Source: Acidimicrobiales bacterium (GTDB taxonomy: Bacteria; Actinomycetota; Acidimicrobiia; Acidimicrobiales; Iamiaceae). Taken from it: 39,217 bases of DNA. The stretch lies in contig JAOBWM010000019.1 of assembly GCA_025463365.1 (NCBI GenBank), positions 1 through 39,217 on the forward strand. The letters are read 5' to 3'. Each line of letters opens with the position of its first letter. Position 1 is the stretch's first letter. Positions 1 to 8,255 of this stretch are shown here, one piece after another. Under the pieces are notes generated by a model, which did not search any database, was not told the DNA's origin, and worked only from the letters and a program-made list of their open reading frames with translations. A program made the translations under genes and the position numbers.

Positions 1-1
1 C

Positions 2-1198
2 GACGTCGCGGCCTTGGCGAAGGGCGGCCAGCTTCCGCACCGGTTGTCGTACCCGGGCGAGGACGAGGGCCTGACCCAGGTGGTGGATTCGCAGCGTCGG
101 GTGATCTCGTACACCGCCAACCTCTCGGGCGAGCGGCCCATCTCGTCGCTGCGGCCCGATGTCGGTTCGACCGTCTCGGAGATCGTCGATCGGCTCCCCA
201 TCGGCGACGGTTCCCGCTTCGTGGTGGTGGCGACCACGGTCGCCACCACCGGCGGTCCCGTCACCGTCTACTCGTCCGCCTCGCTGGAGCAGGCCGACAA
301 GACCATCCACACGGTCATGGCTGCGCTCGTGTTGGGGTTGCCGCTGCTGGTCGGGCTCGTCGCGGTGGTGACGCGGGTGGTGGTCACGCGGGCCCTCCGG
401 CCGGTGGAACGCATCCGAGCCGAGGTCGCGGAGGTCACCGAGACGGACCTGCACCGTCGGGTCGTCACCCCCGGTACGGGAGACGAGATCGACCGGCTGG
501 CCGGGACGATGAACCAGATGCTCGAACGGCTCGAGTCCGCGAACGAGCGCCAAGCCCGGTTCGTCGCCGACGCGTCCCACGAGCTCCGAAGCCCGTTGGC
601 CGCGATCCGCACCGCCCTCGAGGTGGCCGTGGCTCATCCGTCCCGAGTCGATCCGCAGGCGGCGATGACGGGAGCCCTCGTCGACCAACGGCGGATCGAG
701 GCGCTCGTCGACGACCTCCTCCTGCTCGCACGGGTCGCCCCCGACGCGGCGACCGCGTTGGGCCCGGTCGACCTCGCCCTCGTCATCGGCGACGAGGTCG
801 CGGCGTTCGACGATCCGCGGATCGAGGTGGAGGTTGCTGCGCCCGAGCTCGTGATCATCGGCGATCAGCGAGCCATGAGCCGAGTCGTCCGGAACCTCGT
901 GGACAACGCACGCCGCCATGCCGGCTCGCAGGTGCGGGTGACCGGGAAGGTCGTCGGGGAGTCCGTGGTGGTGACCGTCGAGGACGACGGTGATGGCGTC
1001 GCTCCGGCAGACCGGACGCGGGTGTTCGAGCGCTTCACGCGGCTCGACGACGCACGGTCGCGCGCCGAGGGGGGGAGCGGGCTCGGGCTGGCCATCGTCG
1101 ATGAGGCCGTTCGCGACCAGGGCGGCACCGTGGTGATCTTCGAACCACCCCTCGGCGGCGCGGGCTTCTCGGTGACCCTGCCGATCCGCCGCCCCTGA
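2..1198 (+). CDS. Sensor histidine kinase, 5'-truncated by the window edge
   Basis: Membrane histidine kinase of the EnvZ/BaeS type; it should autophosphorylate and pass phosphate to a response regulator lying outside the window. The frame is open to the left edge, so the N-terminus and first membrane segment are missing. Counting from the TTG at 14, an extracytoplasmic part comes first and a membrane segment lies at about 101-123. A HAMP linker follows, then the H-box (RFVADASHELRSPL, phospho-acceptor His about 189), an N-box (VVRNLVDNARRHA) and the G boxes (DDGDGV and GSGLGLAI). All ATP-lid motifs are intact, so it looks functional. It is convergent with the phosphoesterase at 1234-2214, only 35 bp away. 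Its substrate and signal cannot be told. Confidence 0.93.
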   Translation, partial: DVAALAKGGQLPHRLSYPGEDEGLTQVVDSQRRVISYTANLSGERPISSLRPDVGSTVSEIVDRLPIGDGSRFVVVATTVATTGGPVTVYSSASLEQADKTIHTVMAALVLGLPLLVGLVAVVTRVVVTRALRPVERIRAEVAEVTETDLHRRVVTPGTGDEIDRLAGTMNQMLERLESANERQARFVADASHELRSPLAAIRTALEVAVAHPSRVDPQAAMTGALVDQRRIEALVDDLLLLARVAPDAATALGPVDLALVIGDEVAAFDDPRIEVEVAAPELVIIGDQRAMSRVVRNLVDNARRHAGSQVRVTGKVVGESVVVTVEDDGDGVAPADRTRVFERFTRLDDARSRAEGGSGLGLAIVDEAVRDQGGTVVIFEPPLGGAGFSVTLPIRRP

Positions 1199-1233
1199 TG
1201 ATCAGCCCGCGGTGAGGGTCGACCGGGTCTGGG

Positions 1234-2214
1234 TCAGATGTGCGCCGACGCCCGGAGGCTCACGGCGGTGGTCAGCTGGCCCTGCCGAAGGATCGGGAGG
1301 GCCAGTGCCTCCTCGATGGTCTTCAGGAGCGCGGCGTGGGATCCGGCCCGGCTGCGAATGGACCCGGCGTGGGCCGTGGGCGCGATGAGCAGGTTGGGCA
1401 CGGGCCGGTCCTCGTCGTAGACCACGACCACGAGCGTCTTCCCGGCCCGATAGCTCTCACCGTCGAGGATCCGCGACAGCGTGGTCTTCGCCCACGAATC
1501 CACGGTGGCGTCCGAGCAGTCGTGGCCGTCGTGACAGAGGTTGGGCACGATCATCGTGAAGGTCGGGAGGTGGCCGGGATCGAACTGCGAGAAGGGTCGC
1601 ACCTCGGCCGTGCAGAAGGTGGCGTCCTTGGCGCCTTGGTAGTACAGGGCCGGGATGTGCTTGGCGGCGTTGCCCGAGGCCGAGCAGGGCGAGGTCGCAC
1701 CATCGACGAACGTCCGGGCCGATCCACCCGCGGCGCGGACCTGGCGGAACAGGTTGTCGTCGGTCGATCGACAGGTCGGCGACGGGCTGCAGTCGTTCAC
1801 GGTCTTCGAGTTGAGGACGCCTGACGTCAGGCCGATGTACTGGTTGAGGCTGTTCTGGGCCGCGTTCGTCTCCGACCAGTCGGCGAAGTAGCTGCACTTC
1901 GTGGCGAGACCGTGGAGGAACGGCATGGTCCTGGCCGAGAACCCCATCCCGACCGCGGGAGACCTGCCACCGGTCCAGGTCCGGTTCTCCTCCACCAGCA
2001 GCACCACGTGCCGGTACGGCCGGGGCGGGGTCGTCGTCCGGCCGCACGGCTGGGCGAGCGTGGGGACACCGGTGGGCGCGGCCCGGCGGGCGAGCTGTGG
2101 TCGCAGCGCGGCAGGCGCACCCGAGGCTGGCGCCCCGCAGGACGCGTTGACGGCGATGAGACCCAGCACGCAGACCCCGGCCAGCAGCGATCGGACCCAT
2201 CCCCCTCGGTTCAT
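1234..2214 (-). CDS. Secreted phosphoesterase (PF04185-like, acid phosphatase/phospholipase C superfamily)
   Basis: Predicted exported phosphoesterase of the alkaline-phosphatase-like fold, 326 aa. A hydrophobic signal segment lies at residues 7-25, followed by Cys near 26 (N-A-S-C), a weak lipobox, so it may be a lipoprotein. Family hallmarks are HVVLLVEENRT (metal-site Glu/Asn) near 70-80, the QNSLNQYIGLTSG block, and the late VVVVYDED segment followed by LLIAP. The Cys-rich middle (several CS/CT pairs) fits a disulfide-bonded exported enzyme. I use the ATG at 2214; a GTG directly before it at 2217 is equally possible, and neither has a strong ribosome site. It lies 19 bp downstream of the CoA transferase on the same strand, so it could be co-transcribed, although the functions do not obviously connect. 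The substrate is unknown. Confidence 0.8.
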   Translation of the reverse strand: MNRGGWVRSLLAGVCVLGLIAVNASCGAPASGAPAALRPQLARRAAPTGVPTLAQPCGRTTTPPRPYRHVVLLVEENRTWTGGRSPAVGMGFSARTMPFLHGLATKCSYFADWSETNAAQNSLNQYIGLTSGVLNSKTVNDCSPSPTCRSTDDNLFRQVRAAGGSARTFVDGATSPCSASGNAAKHIPALYYQGAKDATFCTAEVRPFSQFDPGHLPTFTMIVPNLCHDGHDCSDATVDSWAKTTLSRILDGESYRAGKTLVVVVYDEDRPVPNLLIAPTAHAGSIRSRAGSHAALLKTIEEALALPILRQGQLTTAVSLRASAHI

Positions 2215-2233
2215 CACACCAGTCTTGCGCCCG

Positions 2234-3451
2234 CTAGAGCACCGCGCCGTCGATCTTGAGCTGGATCAACTCGTCCTCGCCGATGCCGAGCTCGGTCAGG
2301 ACCTCGTCGGTGTGCTCGCCGTGGTCGGGTGCCCGGACGAGGTCGGGGGGCTGCTCGTCGAACTGGAGGGGCGACGGGATCATCCGGAACGTGCTGCCCG
2401 ACGAGTGGACCACGTCGCGCACGTAGCCGTTGGCGAGGGCCTGAGGGTCGACCAACAGCTCGCCCGGCGTCTCGACGGCGGCCCAGACCCCTTCGGAGTC
2501 GGCCAGCGCCTCGCGCCACTCGGCCAGGGTCCTGGTGGCGAAGATCTCGTCGAGCACGGCTACGCAGGCGGCCTTGTGTTCGAAGCGGGCGGCGGCATCG
2601 ACGAACCGTGGGTCGTCGACGAGCTCCGGGCGCCCGAGGCGCCGGGCCAGGTCGGGCCACCATCGATCCGACTGGAGCATCATGAGCGTCAGGTAGCGGC
2701 CGTCCCCGGTCCGGTAGTAGCCGATGAGCGGGTTGGGCACGGCCTCCCGCGACGGCGCCGGCATCTGGTCGAAGCCGAAGAGCCCTGCGGCCATGAGGGT
2801 CGCCGATCCCGCCCACATGCCGTTCGCCAGCAGGGAGTTGTCCACGACCGTCGGCTCACCGGTGCGCTCGCGGTGGAACAGGGCGGCCGCGATCCCCCCG
2901 GCGATGGTGAGGCCGCCCTGGAGGTCCCCCCACGCCGCGCCGGGCTGACCCGGTGGTGGCTCGTCGCCCTTGGTCGCCGACAGCCCCGCGGTCGTACGGC
3001 CCCAGAAGTGGCTGCCGTCGAAGCCCCCCTTGCCGGCTTCGTCACCTCGCACGCCCTGGCCGCTGCCGCGGACGTAGATGATGTTCGGGTTCGCTGACCG
3101 CAGGTCGTCCACGGACAGACGCAACGAGTCGATGGCGTCGGGGCGCATGTTGGTGAGGAACACGTCGCTCGTGGCGGCGAGCTTCATCAGCAGCTCGCGA
3201 CCCGCCGCGGACTTGAGGTCGAGGCCGACGCTCCGCTTGCCGCGGTTGGGAAGCTCGATCATGTGGTTCACGCCGCCCGGACCGGACGGCACGAGACCCG
3301 AGGTCACGAGCCCTCGCTGGGGATCGCCCGACTCGGGGTGCTCGATCTTGATGACGTCCGCGCCCCACTCGGCCAACACCGCGCCCGCCGCGGGCACGTA
3401 GGTCCATGCCGCCACCTCGAGCACCCGCACGCCGCTCATCGTCCCGGTCAT
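2234..3451 (-). CDS. CaiB/BaiF family (class III) CoA transferase
   Basis: Class III CoA transferase, 405 aa, the usual family length. It moves CoA between carboxylic acids through an aspartyl-CoA anhydride. The N-terminal signature (GVRVLEVAAW, AEWGADVIKIEHP) and the NRGKRSVGLDLK segment are typical. The GGFDGSHFW block supplies the likely catalytic Asp (about residue 145). The open frame continues upstream, but the ATG at 3451 has AAGGGGG about 8 bases before it and starts the conserved fold, so I chose it. It is divergent from the P450 gene across 140 bp that contain a duplicated motif. With the P450, SDR, VOC and dehydrogenase genes nearby it suggests breakdown of a carboxylic-acid substrate via CoA esters, such as a terpenoid, steroid or carnitine-like compound. 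The true substrate cannot be read from the sequence. Confidence 0.9.
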   Translation of the reverse strand: MTGTMSGVRVLEVAAWTYVPAAGAVLAEWGADVIKIEHPESGDPQRGLVTSGLVPSGPGGVNHMIELPNRGKRSVGLDLKSAAGRELLMKLAATSDVFLTNMRPDAIDSLRLSVDDLRSANPNIIYVRGSGQGVRGDEAGKGGFDGSHFWGRTTAGLSATKGDEPPPGQPGAAWGDLQGGLTIAGGIAAALFHRERTGEPTVVDNSLLANGMWAGSATLMAAGLFGFDQMPAPSREAVPNPLIGYYRTGDGRYLTLMMLQSDRWWPDLARRLGRPELVDDPRFVDAAARFEHKAACVAVLDEIFATRTLAEWREALADSEGVWAAVETPGELLVDPQALANGYVRDVVHSSGSTFRMIPSPLQFDEQPPDLVRAPDHGEHTDEVLTELGIGEDELIQLKIDGAVL

Positions 3452-3484
3452 CGTTCGGACCCCCTTCAGCCGGACCGTCGCCCG

Positions 3485-3566
3485 GTCGGCACCATACGGC
3501 CGCCGTCGATGGCTCGCGGGCTCGTCGGGCCGAGCATCCCCGAGCCCCGCGTCGGTACCATCGGCC
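3485..3566. promoter_or_regulatory. Duplicated motif in the CoA transferase/P450 divergent promoter region
   Basis: Two near-identical copies in the same orientation: GTCGGCACCATACGGCC at 3485-3501 and GTCGGTACCATCGGCC at 3551-3566, differing by one substitution and one inserted A. Starts are 66 bp apart, about six helical turns. The right copy is also part of an inverted repeat, CGTCGG-N10-CCGACG (3550-3571). The left copy contains TATGGT on the minus strand, a possible -10 for the CoA transferase; the right copy contains TACCAT on the plus strand, a possible -10 for the P450. Probably sites for a shared regulator, inferred from repetition and position only. Confidence 0.4.
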
Positions 3567-3591
3567 CGACGAGGCACAGGGGGTCGTGCGA

Positions 3592-4806
3592 GTGACGAGC
3601 GACGCGGCGATGGCCGGCGAGGTCGAGTTCGACCCGTTCTCCGAGGAGTACTTCAACGACCCGTACGACGCGTATCGCCGCCTCCGCGACGAGCGTCCCG
3701 TCTACCTGAACGAGCGGTACGGGTTCGCCGCGCTGTCGCGCTGGGACGACGTGGTCGAAGCGCACAAGAACTGGCGCGACTTCAGCAGCGCGTTCGGCGT
3801 CGACCTGGCCACGCTCACGAGCGGGAAGATGCCCGAGTTCGAGAGCCTGATCATGATCGACCCGCCCCGCCACGATCGGCTGCGATCACTCGTGAGCCGG
3901 GTCTTCACGCCCCGGGCGATCAGCTCGCTCGAACCGATGATCCGCGAGGTCATCTGCGGCTACCTCGACGCTCTCGATCCGTCGGTGGAGATGGACCTCG
4001 TCGGCGACTTCTCCGGCCCCTTCCCGGTCGAGATCATCAGCTGGATGCTCGGGGTACCGGCGGGCGACCGCCAGCAGGTCCGCCACTGGCTCGACGCCAT
4101 GCTCCACCGCGAGGTCGGGGAGATCGGCCCGGGACGATCGGCCGACGACGTCGCGGTGGCGATGGGCACGTTCTTCTACGAGCTCGCCGGCGAGAAGCGC
4201 CGCAACCCAGCCGACGACATGCTCAGCAACCTGACCCAGGTGGAGTTCGCCGACGACGACGGGGTGCTCCACCGGCTCGACGATGCGGAGATCGCCGGCT
4301 TCGGCATGCTCATCGGCGGCGCGGGAGCCGAGACCGTCACCAAGCTCGTCGGCAACGCCGTGGTGCTGTTCGGTGACCATCGCGACCAGTGGGCCGAGGT
4401 GCTGGCCGAACCCAGCCTCATCCCGGGCGCGGTCGAGGAGATCCTGCGGTACCACCCGCCCTCGCAGTACCAGGGCCGCTATGCGCCGCACGACGTCACC
4501 CTGCACGGCGTCACGATCCCCGCCCGCACCCCCGTGATCCTGCTGACGGGCGCGGCGGCGCGAGACGAGCGGGCGTTCGACGATCCCGACCACTTCGACA
4601 TCCACCGACCTCCATCGCTGTCGATCGGCTTCGGCCACGGCATCCACAGCTGCCTCGGCGCCGCCCTGGCCAGGATGGAGAGCCGGATCGCGATCGAGGA
4701 GATCGGTCGCCGCTTCCCCCGCTACGAGGTCGTCACCGACGGCCTCCGGCGGGTCCAGATGAGCAACGTGGCCGGCTACTCCCGCGTCCCGATCCGCGTT
4801 CGCTGA
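3592..4806 (+). CDS. Cytochrome P450
   Basis: Soluble bacterial class I P450 monooxygenase, 404 aa. Visible motifs: the I-helix oxygen-activation segment GGAGAET (about 243-249), the K-helix ExxR (E283/R286 in EEILRYHPP), and the heme loop GFGHGIHSCLG with the axial cysteine at about residue 354. The N-terminus (FDPFSEEYFNDPYDAYRRLR) is typical of CYP families of actinobacteria. The start is the GTG at 3592, which has AGGGGG 8-9 bases upstream; the in-frame ATG at 3610 has no nearby ribosome site, and the longer open frame upstream lacks family similarity. No ferredoxin or reductase gene lies adjacent, so the electron partners must be elsewhere. It is convergent with the SDR gene. The substrate is unknown, but pairing with a class III CoA transferase suggests hydroxylation of a lipid- or terpenoid-like acid. 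Confidence 0.95.
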   Translation: MTSDAAMAGEVEFDPFSEEYFNDPYDAYRRLRDERPVYLNERYGFAALSRWDDVVEAHKNWRDFSSAFGVDLATLTSGKMPEFESLIMIDPPRHDRLRSLVSRVFTPRAISSLEPMIREVICGYLDALDPSVEMDLVGDFSGPFPVEIISWMLGVPAGDRQQVRHWLDAMLHREVGEIGPGRSADDVAVAMGTFFYELAGEKRRNPADDMLSNLTQVEFADDDGVLHRLDDAEIAGFGMLIGGAGAETVTKLVGNAVVLFGDHRDQWAEVLAEPSLIPGAVEEILRYHPPSQYQGRYAPHDVTLHGVTIPARTPVILLTGAAARDERAFDDPDHFDIHRPPSLSIGFGHGIHSCLGAALARMESRIAIEEIGRRFPRYEVVTDGLRRVQMSNVAGYSRVPIRVR

Positions 4807-4823
4807 CGACGCTCGTCGGGGTG

Positions 4824-4841
4824 CCCGGCTTCAGGGCCGGG
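4824..4841. terminator. Possible hairpin between convergent P450 and SDR genes
   Basis: CCCGGC (4824-4829) and GCCGGG (4836-4841) form a 6-bp stem with a 6-base loop, located 18 bases past the P450 stop and overlapping the SDR stop codon. It has no T-tract. It could serve as a bidirectional terminator, but in DNA this GC-rich such stems also arise by chance. Confidence 0.3.
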
Positions 4842-5607
4842 GCGTGACGACCACCGACGGCATCTGGGCGCCCGACGACAGGACCGACGCGACGGTCGCG
4901 GCCAGGTCTTCGACATCGACCAACGCGCCCGAGAGGAGCCCGCGCTCGGCCCACTCGCCGAACAGCTCGGTGGCCAGCGCCGGATCCCACCCGTCGGCGA
5001 ACTGCGTCGTGCTGTCGCCAGGTCCACCAGCGCAGTCACCGCTGACCACGCGCGTGAACGCGACCGTCGGGTGCTCGATCGCCCACGCCTCGACGAGCTT
5101 GTCGAGCGCGGCCTTGCTCGTGGCGTAGAGCCCCAGCCCGGGCCAGGGGGCGGTCTGGGACGCGGACACCGACGAGAGGAACAGGGCATGGCCGCGCGCC
5201 GACTCGAGGTGCGGCAAGCACGCCGCCGTGACGAGCGCGGCGCCGGTGACGTTCGTGGCGAAGCTGTACGCCCAGTCGTCCGCGCTGGCATCGGCCAGCC
5301 GGACCAGCCGACCGATCGCGCTGGCGTACACGAGCGCGTCGAGCCCGCCGAGGTGTTCGACCACCTCCTCCACCGCGGCCCGCACCTGGGCCGCGTTGGT
5401 GACGTCGCAGCCCACGGCGAAGCAGTCGGCTCCATCGCCAGCGGCGACGACCGCAGCGGCGACCGAGCCCGCCAACCGATCGACCCGCCGCGCCGCCATC
5501 GCCACCCGCGCCGACCGGCCGACGAGGTCGAGCGCGATGGATCGCCCCAGCCCGCTCGACGCGCCGAACACCAGCACCCGCCGCCCAGCCAACCCCGACC
5601 CGGTCAC
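4831..5607 (-). CDS. Short-chain dehydrogenase/reductase (SDR)
   Basis: Classical SDR, 258 aa, an NAD(P)-dependent oxidoreductase. The nucleotide-binding motif GASSGLG lies at 15-21, the catalytic Tyr and Lys at Y161-x3-K165 (YATSK), and the active-site Ser near 146 in FLSSVSA. The usual NNAG motif is replaced by YASAIG, a modest departure seen in divergent SDRs. The ARR after the second strand favours NADP(H). The start is a GTG at 5607 with GAGAG about 8 bases upstream. It is convergent with the P450, with 24 bp between the stops. Its place between the P450 and the VOC/dehydrogenase genes suggests oxidation of an alcohol intermediate, but this is inference. Confidence 0.9.
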   Translation of the reverse strand: MTGSGLAGRRVLVFGASSGLGRSIALDLVGRSARVAMAARRVDRLAGSVAAAVVAAGDGADCFAVGCDVTNAAQVRAAVEEVVEHLGGLDALVYASAIGRLVRLADASADDWAYSFATNVTGAALVTAACLPHLESARGHALFLSSVSASQTAPWPGLGLYATSKAALDKLVEAWAIEHPTVAFTRVVSGDCAGGPGDSTTQFADGWDPALATELFGEWAERGLLSGALVDVEDLAATVASVLSSGAQMPSVVVTPRP

Positions 5608-5725
5608 GCGCTCGAACTCTCGGTCAGATCCACGTCGACCTCCCGGGTCGGTGCCGCCTGGGACCGTAGAGCAGCGGCCCGTCCGCGAGGTCGGATCCGG
5701 CAGCGCGGAGAACCGTGGTCCGCGC

Positions 5726-6124
5726 TCAGGCGGGTGGCGCGAAGAACTCGAGGGCGATGCCGTCGGGGTCGCGGAAGCTCAAGCCCGAGCCGTACGCGGC
5801 ATCCTTGATCCCGTCGTGGGGCACACCGAGCTCGTCGAGGCGTTGCGTCCAGGTCTCGAGCTCGCCTCGATCGGCGCAGCCGAACGCCACGTGGTCGAGC
5901 CCGACGTTGAACTCGCTGAACCCGTCAGGTGATGCCGGCGAGCCGTGCTGGTGCAGCCCGACGAGCGTGCCGTTGCCGAGGAGGTACACGGTGTGGTGCA
6001 TGTCGGGGTCGGTGTCCTCGTCGATCACCGGCTGGGCGCCGAAGAGCGCCTGGTACCAGGGGACGCTCGCCGACAGGTCGCGCACCGTGAGTGCAACGTG
6101 GGTGAGTGGGGGGAACGGGTCCAT
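5726..6124 (-). CDS. VOC-family protein (glyoxalase/dioxygenase fold)
   Basis: Single-chain vicinal-oxygen-chelate protein of 132 aa with two beta-alpha-beta-beta-beta repeats. Candidate metal ligands are H9 (LTHVAL), H78 (LDHVAF) and E126 (IALEFF), the usual H/H/E set, so a divalent-metal enzyme is likely. RDPDGIALEF is a typical C-terminal signature. The start ATG at 6124 has a good ribosome site (CAGGAGC, about 7 bases away). It lies 41 bp downstream of the dehydrogenase at 6166-7020 on the same strand, so the two probably form an operon. The family covers glyoxalases, extradiol dioxygenases, epimerases and resistance proteins, and nothing here decides among them. Confidence 0.85.
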   Translation of the reverse strand: MDPFPPLTHVALTVRDLSASVPWYQALFGAQPVIDEDTDPDMHHTVYLLGNGTLVGLHQHGSPASPDGFSEFNVGLDHVAFGCADRGELETWTQRLDELGVPHDGIKDAAYGSGLSFRDPDGIALEFFAPPA

Positions 6125-6165
6125 GGTTGCTGCTCCTGTTGTTGAGATGGGGCCGCCCGGTGGGG

Positions 6166-7020
6166 TCAGTCGCTTCGGTAGCGGGAGGTGACGTCGGCGA
6201 TGTCGCCGGGGGCGCCGACCTCAGCCTCAGCGGTGCGCTGGTACTGGTCACGGGCGGACGCCGTCACGGGGAGCTGGTGGCCGTCGGACGCAGCCAGGTC
6301 GACGGCGAGCCCGGCGTCCTTGGCGCCGAGTGCAGGGCTCCACCACCCCTCCTGACCGCCACGGAGGATCCCCTCGAAGCGGTTGGCGATACCGGGCGGC
6401 ACGATCGGGCTCGCTGACAGGAGGTCGGCCAGCTGGTCCTCGGTGAGGCCGCCAGCGCGGCCGACGGCGAAGGCCTCGGACAAGGCGACGACCACGTCGA
6501 GCAGCAACGTGTTCACCGCCAGCTTGGCGGCCCCGGCGAGCTGCGGTTCCGGGTACCGGCGCACCGAGTCCGACAACGAACGCGCCAGCGGCAGGGCCAC
6601 CTCGAGCACGTCGTCGGAACCGCCCAGGAGGAAGATCGCCTTCCCGGACGCCACGGCGACAGGAGCACCCAAGATCGGCATCGCCGCATACCGGGGGATC
6701 GCCTCGGCCAGGTCTCCCGCCATGCCCGGCGACACGGTCGAGGCGTCGAGGTAGATCGTCGGCCCCTCGATCGATCCGGCGACACCTCCGCGCCCGAGCG
6801 CCACCTCGCGCACGGCGTCGTCGTTGGCCAGGCTCGTGATCACGACGTCGGTCCCCCGTACGGCCTCGGCGATCGAGCCCGCTTCGGTGGCGCCCGCACC
6901 GACCACCGGCCCCGCCCTCCCGGCCGTCCGGTTCCAGACCCTGACCGAGTGTCCGCCTTCCAGGAGTCTGTGGGCGACCGCCTGCCCCATGCGTCCCATG
7001 CCCAGCACCGCGATGTCCAT
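6166..7020 (-). CDS. NAD(P)-dependent beta-hydroxyacid dehydrogenase (3-hydroxyisobutyrate dehydrogenase/6PGDH-like)
   Basis: Beta-hydroxyacid dehydrogenase of 284 aa. The Rossmann motif GMGRMG is at 7-12. The substrate-binding DASTVSP block is near 92-98, and the catalytic Lys is K166 with the neighbouring N170 in GAAKLAVN. The canonical second Gly-rich segment is partly changed ([10 protein letters not shown] instead of APVSGG), hinting at a substrate other than 3-hydroxyisobutyrate, or at an imine-reductase-like member of the family. The open frame reaches 7119, but the ATG at 7020 begins exactly at the Rossmann strand and has GGAAGGAGC about 7 bases upstream. It is divergent from the zinc alcohol dehydrogenase; a perfect inverted repeat lies in its leader at 7049-7063. 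Confidence 0.88.
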   Translation of the reverse strand: MDIAVLGMGRMGQAVAHRLLEGGHSVRVWNRTAGRAGPVVGAGATEAGSIAEAVRGTDVVITSLANDDAVREVALGRGGVAGSIEGPTIYLDASTVSPGMAGDLAEAIPRYAAMPILGAPVAVASGKAIFLLGGSDDVLEVALPLARSLSDSVRRYPEPQLAGAAKLAVNTLLLDVVVALSEAFAVGRAGGLTEDQLADLLSASPIVPPGIANRFEGILRGGQEGWWSPALGAKDAGLAVDLAASDGHQLPVTASARDQYQRTAEAEVGAPGDIADVTSRYRSD

Positions 7021-7048
7021 CGCGGCGCTCCTTCCCACTTGCTGCCAG

Positions 7049-7063
7049 GGAGCGAACCGCTCC
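7049..7063. promoter_or_regulatory. Inverted repeat in the leader of the beta-hydroxyacid dehydrogenase gene
   Basis: GGAGCG-AAC-CGCTCC is a perfect 6-bp inverted repeat with a 3-base centre, 29 bases upstream of the ATG at 7020 inside a 179-bp divergent promoter region. It could be an operator, or an RNA hairpin in the leader. No adjacent regulator gene is present to assign to it. Confidence 0.35.
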
Positions 7064-7199
7064 GAGCGAGAATCCGGCCCTCCCGGTGCGTCCTCTCGGT
7101 CGACGGTCCCGGCCGGCACGGGCCTTGTCGGCGAGAGCGGGCATCCGTACCGTCAGATCCATGCAGGAGCACCCGACCGGACGCGGGATGGGACGATCG

Positions 7200-8207
7200 A
7201 TGCAGGCGTGGATCGTCGACCGGCCCGGCCCCGCGGCCGGCGGCCCGATGAACCTGGTCGAGCGGGCCGTCCCGGAGCCCGGCCCCACGCAGGTCCTCGT
7301 CGAGGTCCGCTGTTGCGGGGTGTGCCGGACCGACCTGCACCTGGCCGAGGGCGACCTGGCACCGAAGCGCCACGGCGTGACCCCCGGCCACGAGGTCGTC
7401 GGGACGGTTGCCGCCACCGGATCCGACGCCCACCGATTCCGCGTCGGAGACCGGATCGGGATCGCCTGGCTCGGCCGGACGTGCGGCCGCTGCCGGTTCT
7501 GCCGCCGCGGGAGCGAGAACCTCTGCACGGATCCCCGCTTCACCGGTTGGGACGTCGACGGCGGGTTCGCCGGGTGGACCACGGTGGAGGAGCAGTACGC
7601 CTACGTGCTCCCAGGCGAGATCGACGATGTCCATGTGGCCCCGCTCCTGTGCGCCGGGATCATCGGATACCGCGCCCTGCGCCGTGCTGCCGTCCCGCCC
7701 GGCGGCCGGCTCGGGATCTACGGGTTCGGGGCCTCCGCGCACATCACGGCCCAGATCGCCATCACCGAAGGTGTCGAAGTCCACGTGCTGACGCGCTCCG
7801 CTGCCGCCCGTCGCCTGGCGACCGAGCTCGGCGCGGCCTCGGTCGGGGACGCAACGGACCCGCCGGCGGTCCCCCTCGATGCGGCGATCTTGTTCGCTCC
7901 GGTGGGCGACCTCGTGCCCGTCGCCCTCGAGGCCCTCGACCGCGGGGGGACCCTCGCCATCGCGGGCATCCACCTCTCCGACATCCCGCGCCTCGGCTAC
8001 CAGCGCCACCTCTTCCAGGAGCGCGTCCTCCGAAGCGTCACCGCCAACACCCGCGAGGACGGCCTCGAACTCCTGGAGATCGCGGCTCGCACCGGCATTC
8101 GAACGATGGTCACGCCCTATGCGTTCGCCCATGCAGACCGTGCCCTCGCCGACCTCGCCGCGGGCCGGATCACCGGGGCGGCGGTGATCCAGCGGCCCGG
8201 CGGCTGA
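7200..8207 (+). CDS. Zinc-dependent alcohol dehydrogenase (MDR family)
   Basis: Medium-chain zinc alcohol dehydrogenase, 335 aa. Catalytic zinc ligands are C42 (CGVCRTDLH), H64 (GHE) and C151. The four structural-zinc cysteines are C95, C98, C101 and C109 in the [10 protein letters not shown] segment. The cofactor site is GFGASAH near 175-181. I place the start at the ATG at 7200 because the family begins [10 protein letters not shown], and GGGA precedes it; ATGs at 7188 and 7161 are in frame and would add 4 or 13 residues. It resembles the AdhA-like group common in actinobacteria, which oxidises primary alcohols or reduces aldehydes with NAD(P). It is convergent with the DUF3618 operon, 48 bp away. 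Confidence 0.92.
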   Translation: MQAWIVDRPGPAAGGPMNLVERAVPEPGPTQVLVEVRCCGVCRTDLHLAEGDLAPKRHGVTPGHEVVGTVAATGSDAHRFRVGDRIGIAWLGRTCGRCRFCRRGSENLCTDPRFTGWDVDGGFAGWTTVEEQYAYVLPGEIDDVHVAPLLCAGIIGYRALRRAAVPPGGRLGIYGFGASAHITAQIAITEGVEVHVLTRSAAARRLATELGAASVGDATDPPAVPLDAAILFAPVGDLVPVALEALDRGGTLAIAGIHLSDIPRLGYQRHLFQERVLRSVTANTREDGLELLEIAARTGIRTMVTPYAFAHADRALADLAAGRITGAAVIQRPGG

Positions 8208-8255
8208 GGCCTCCGGCTTCCTGGCCGATGTCGCCGGCCGTCTGCTCCAGAAGGT

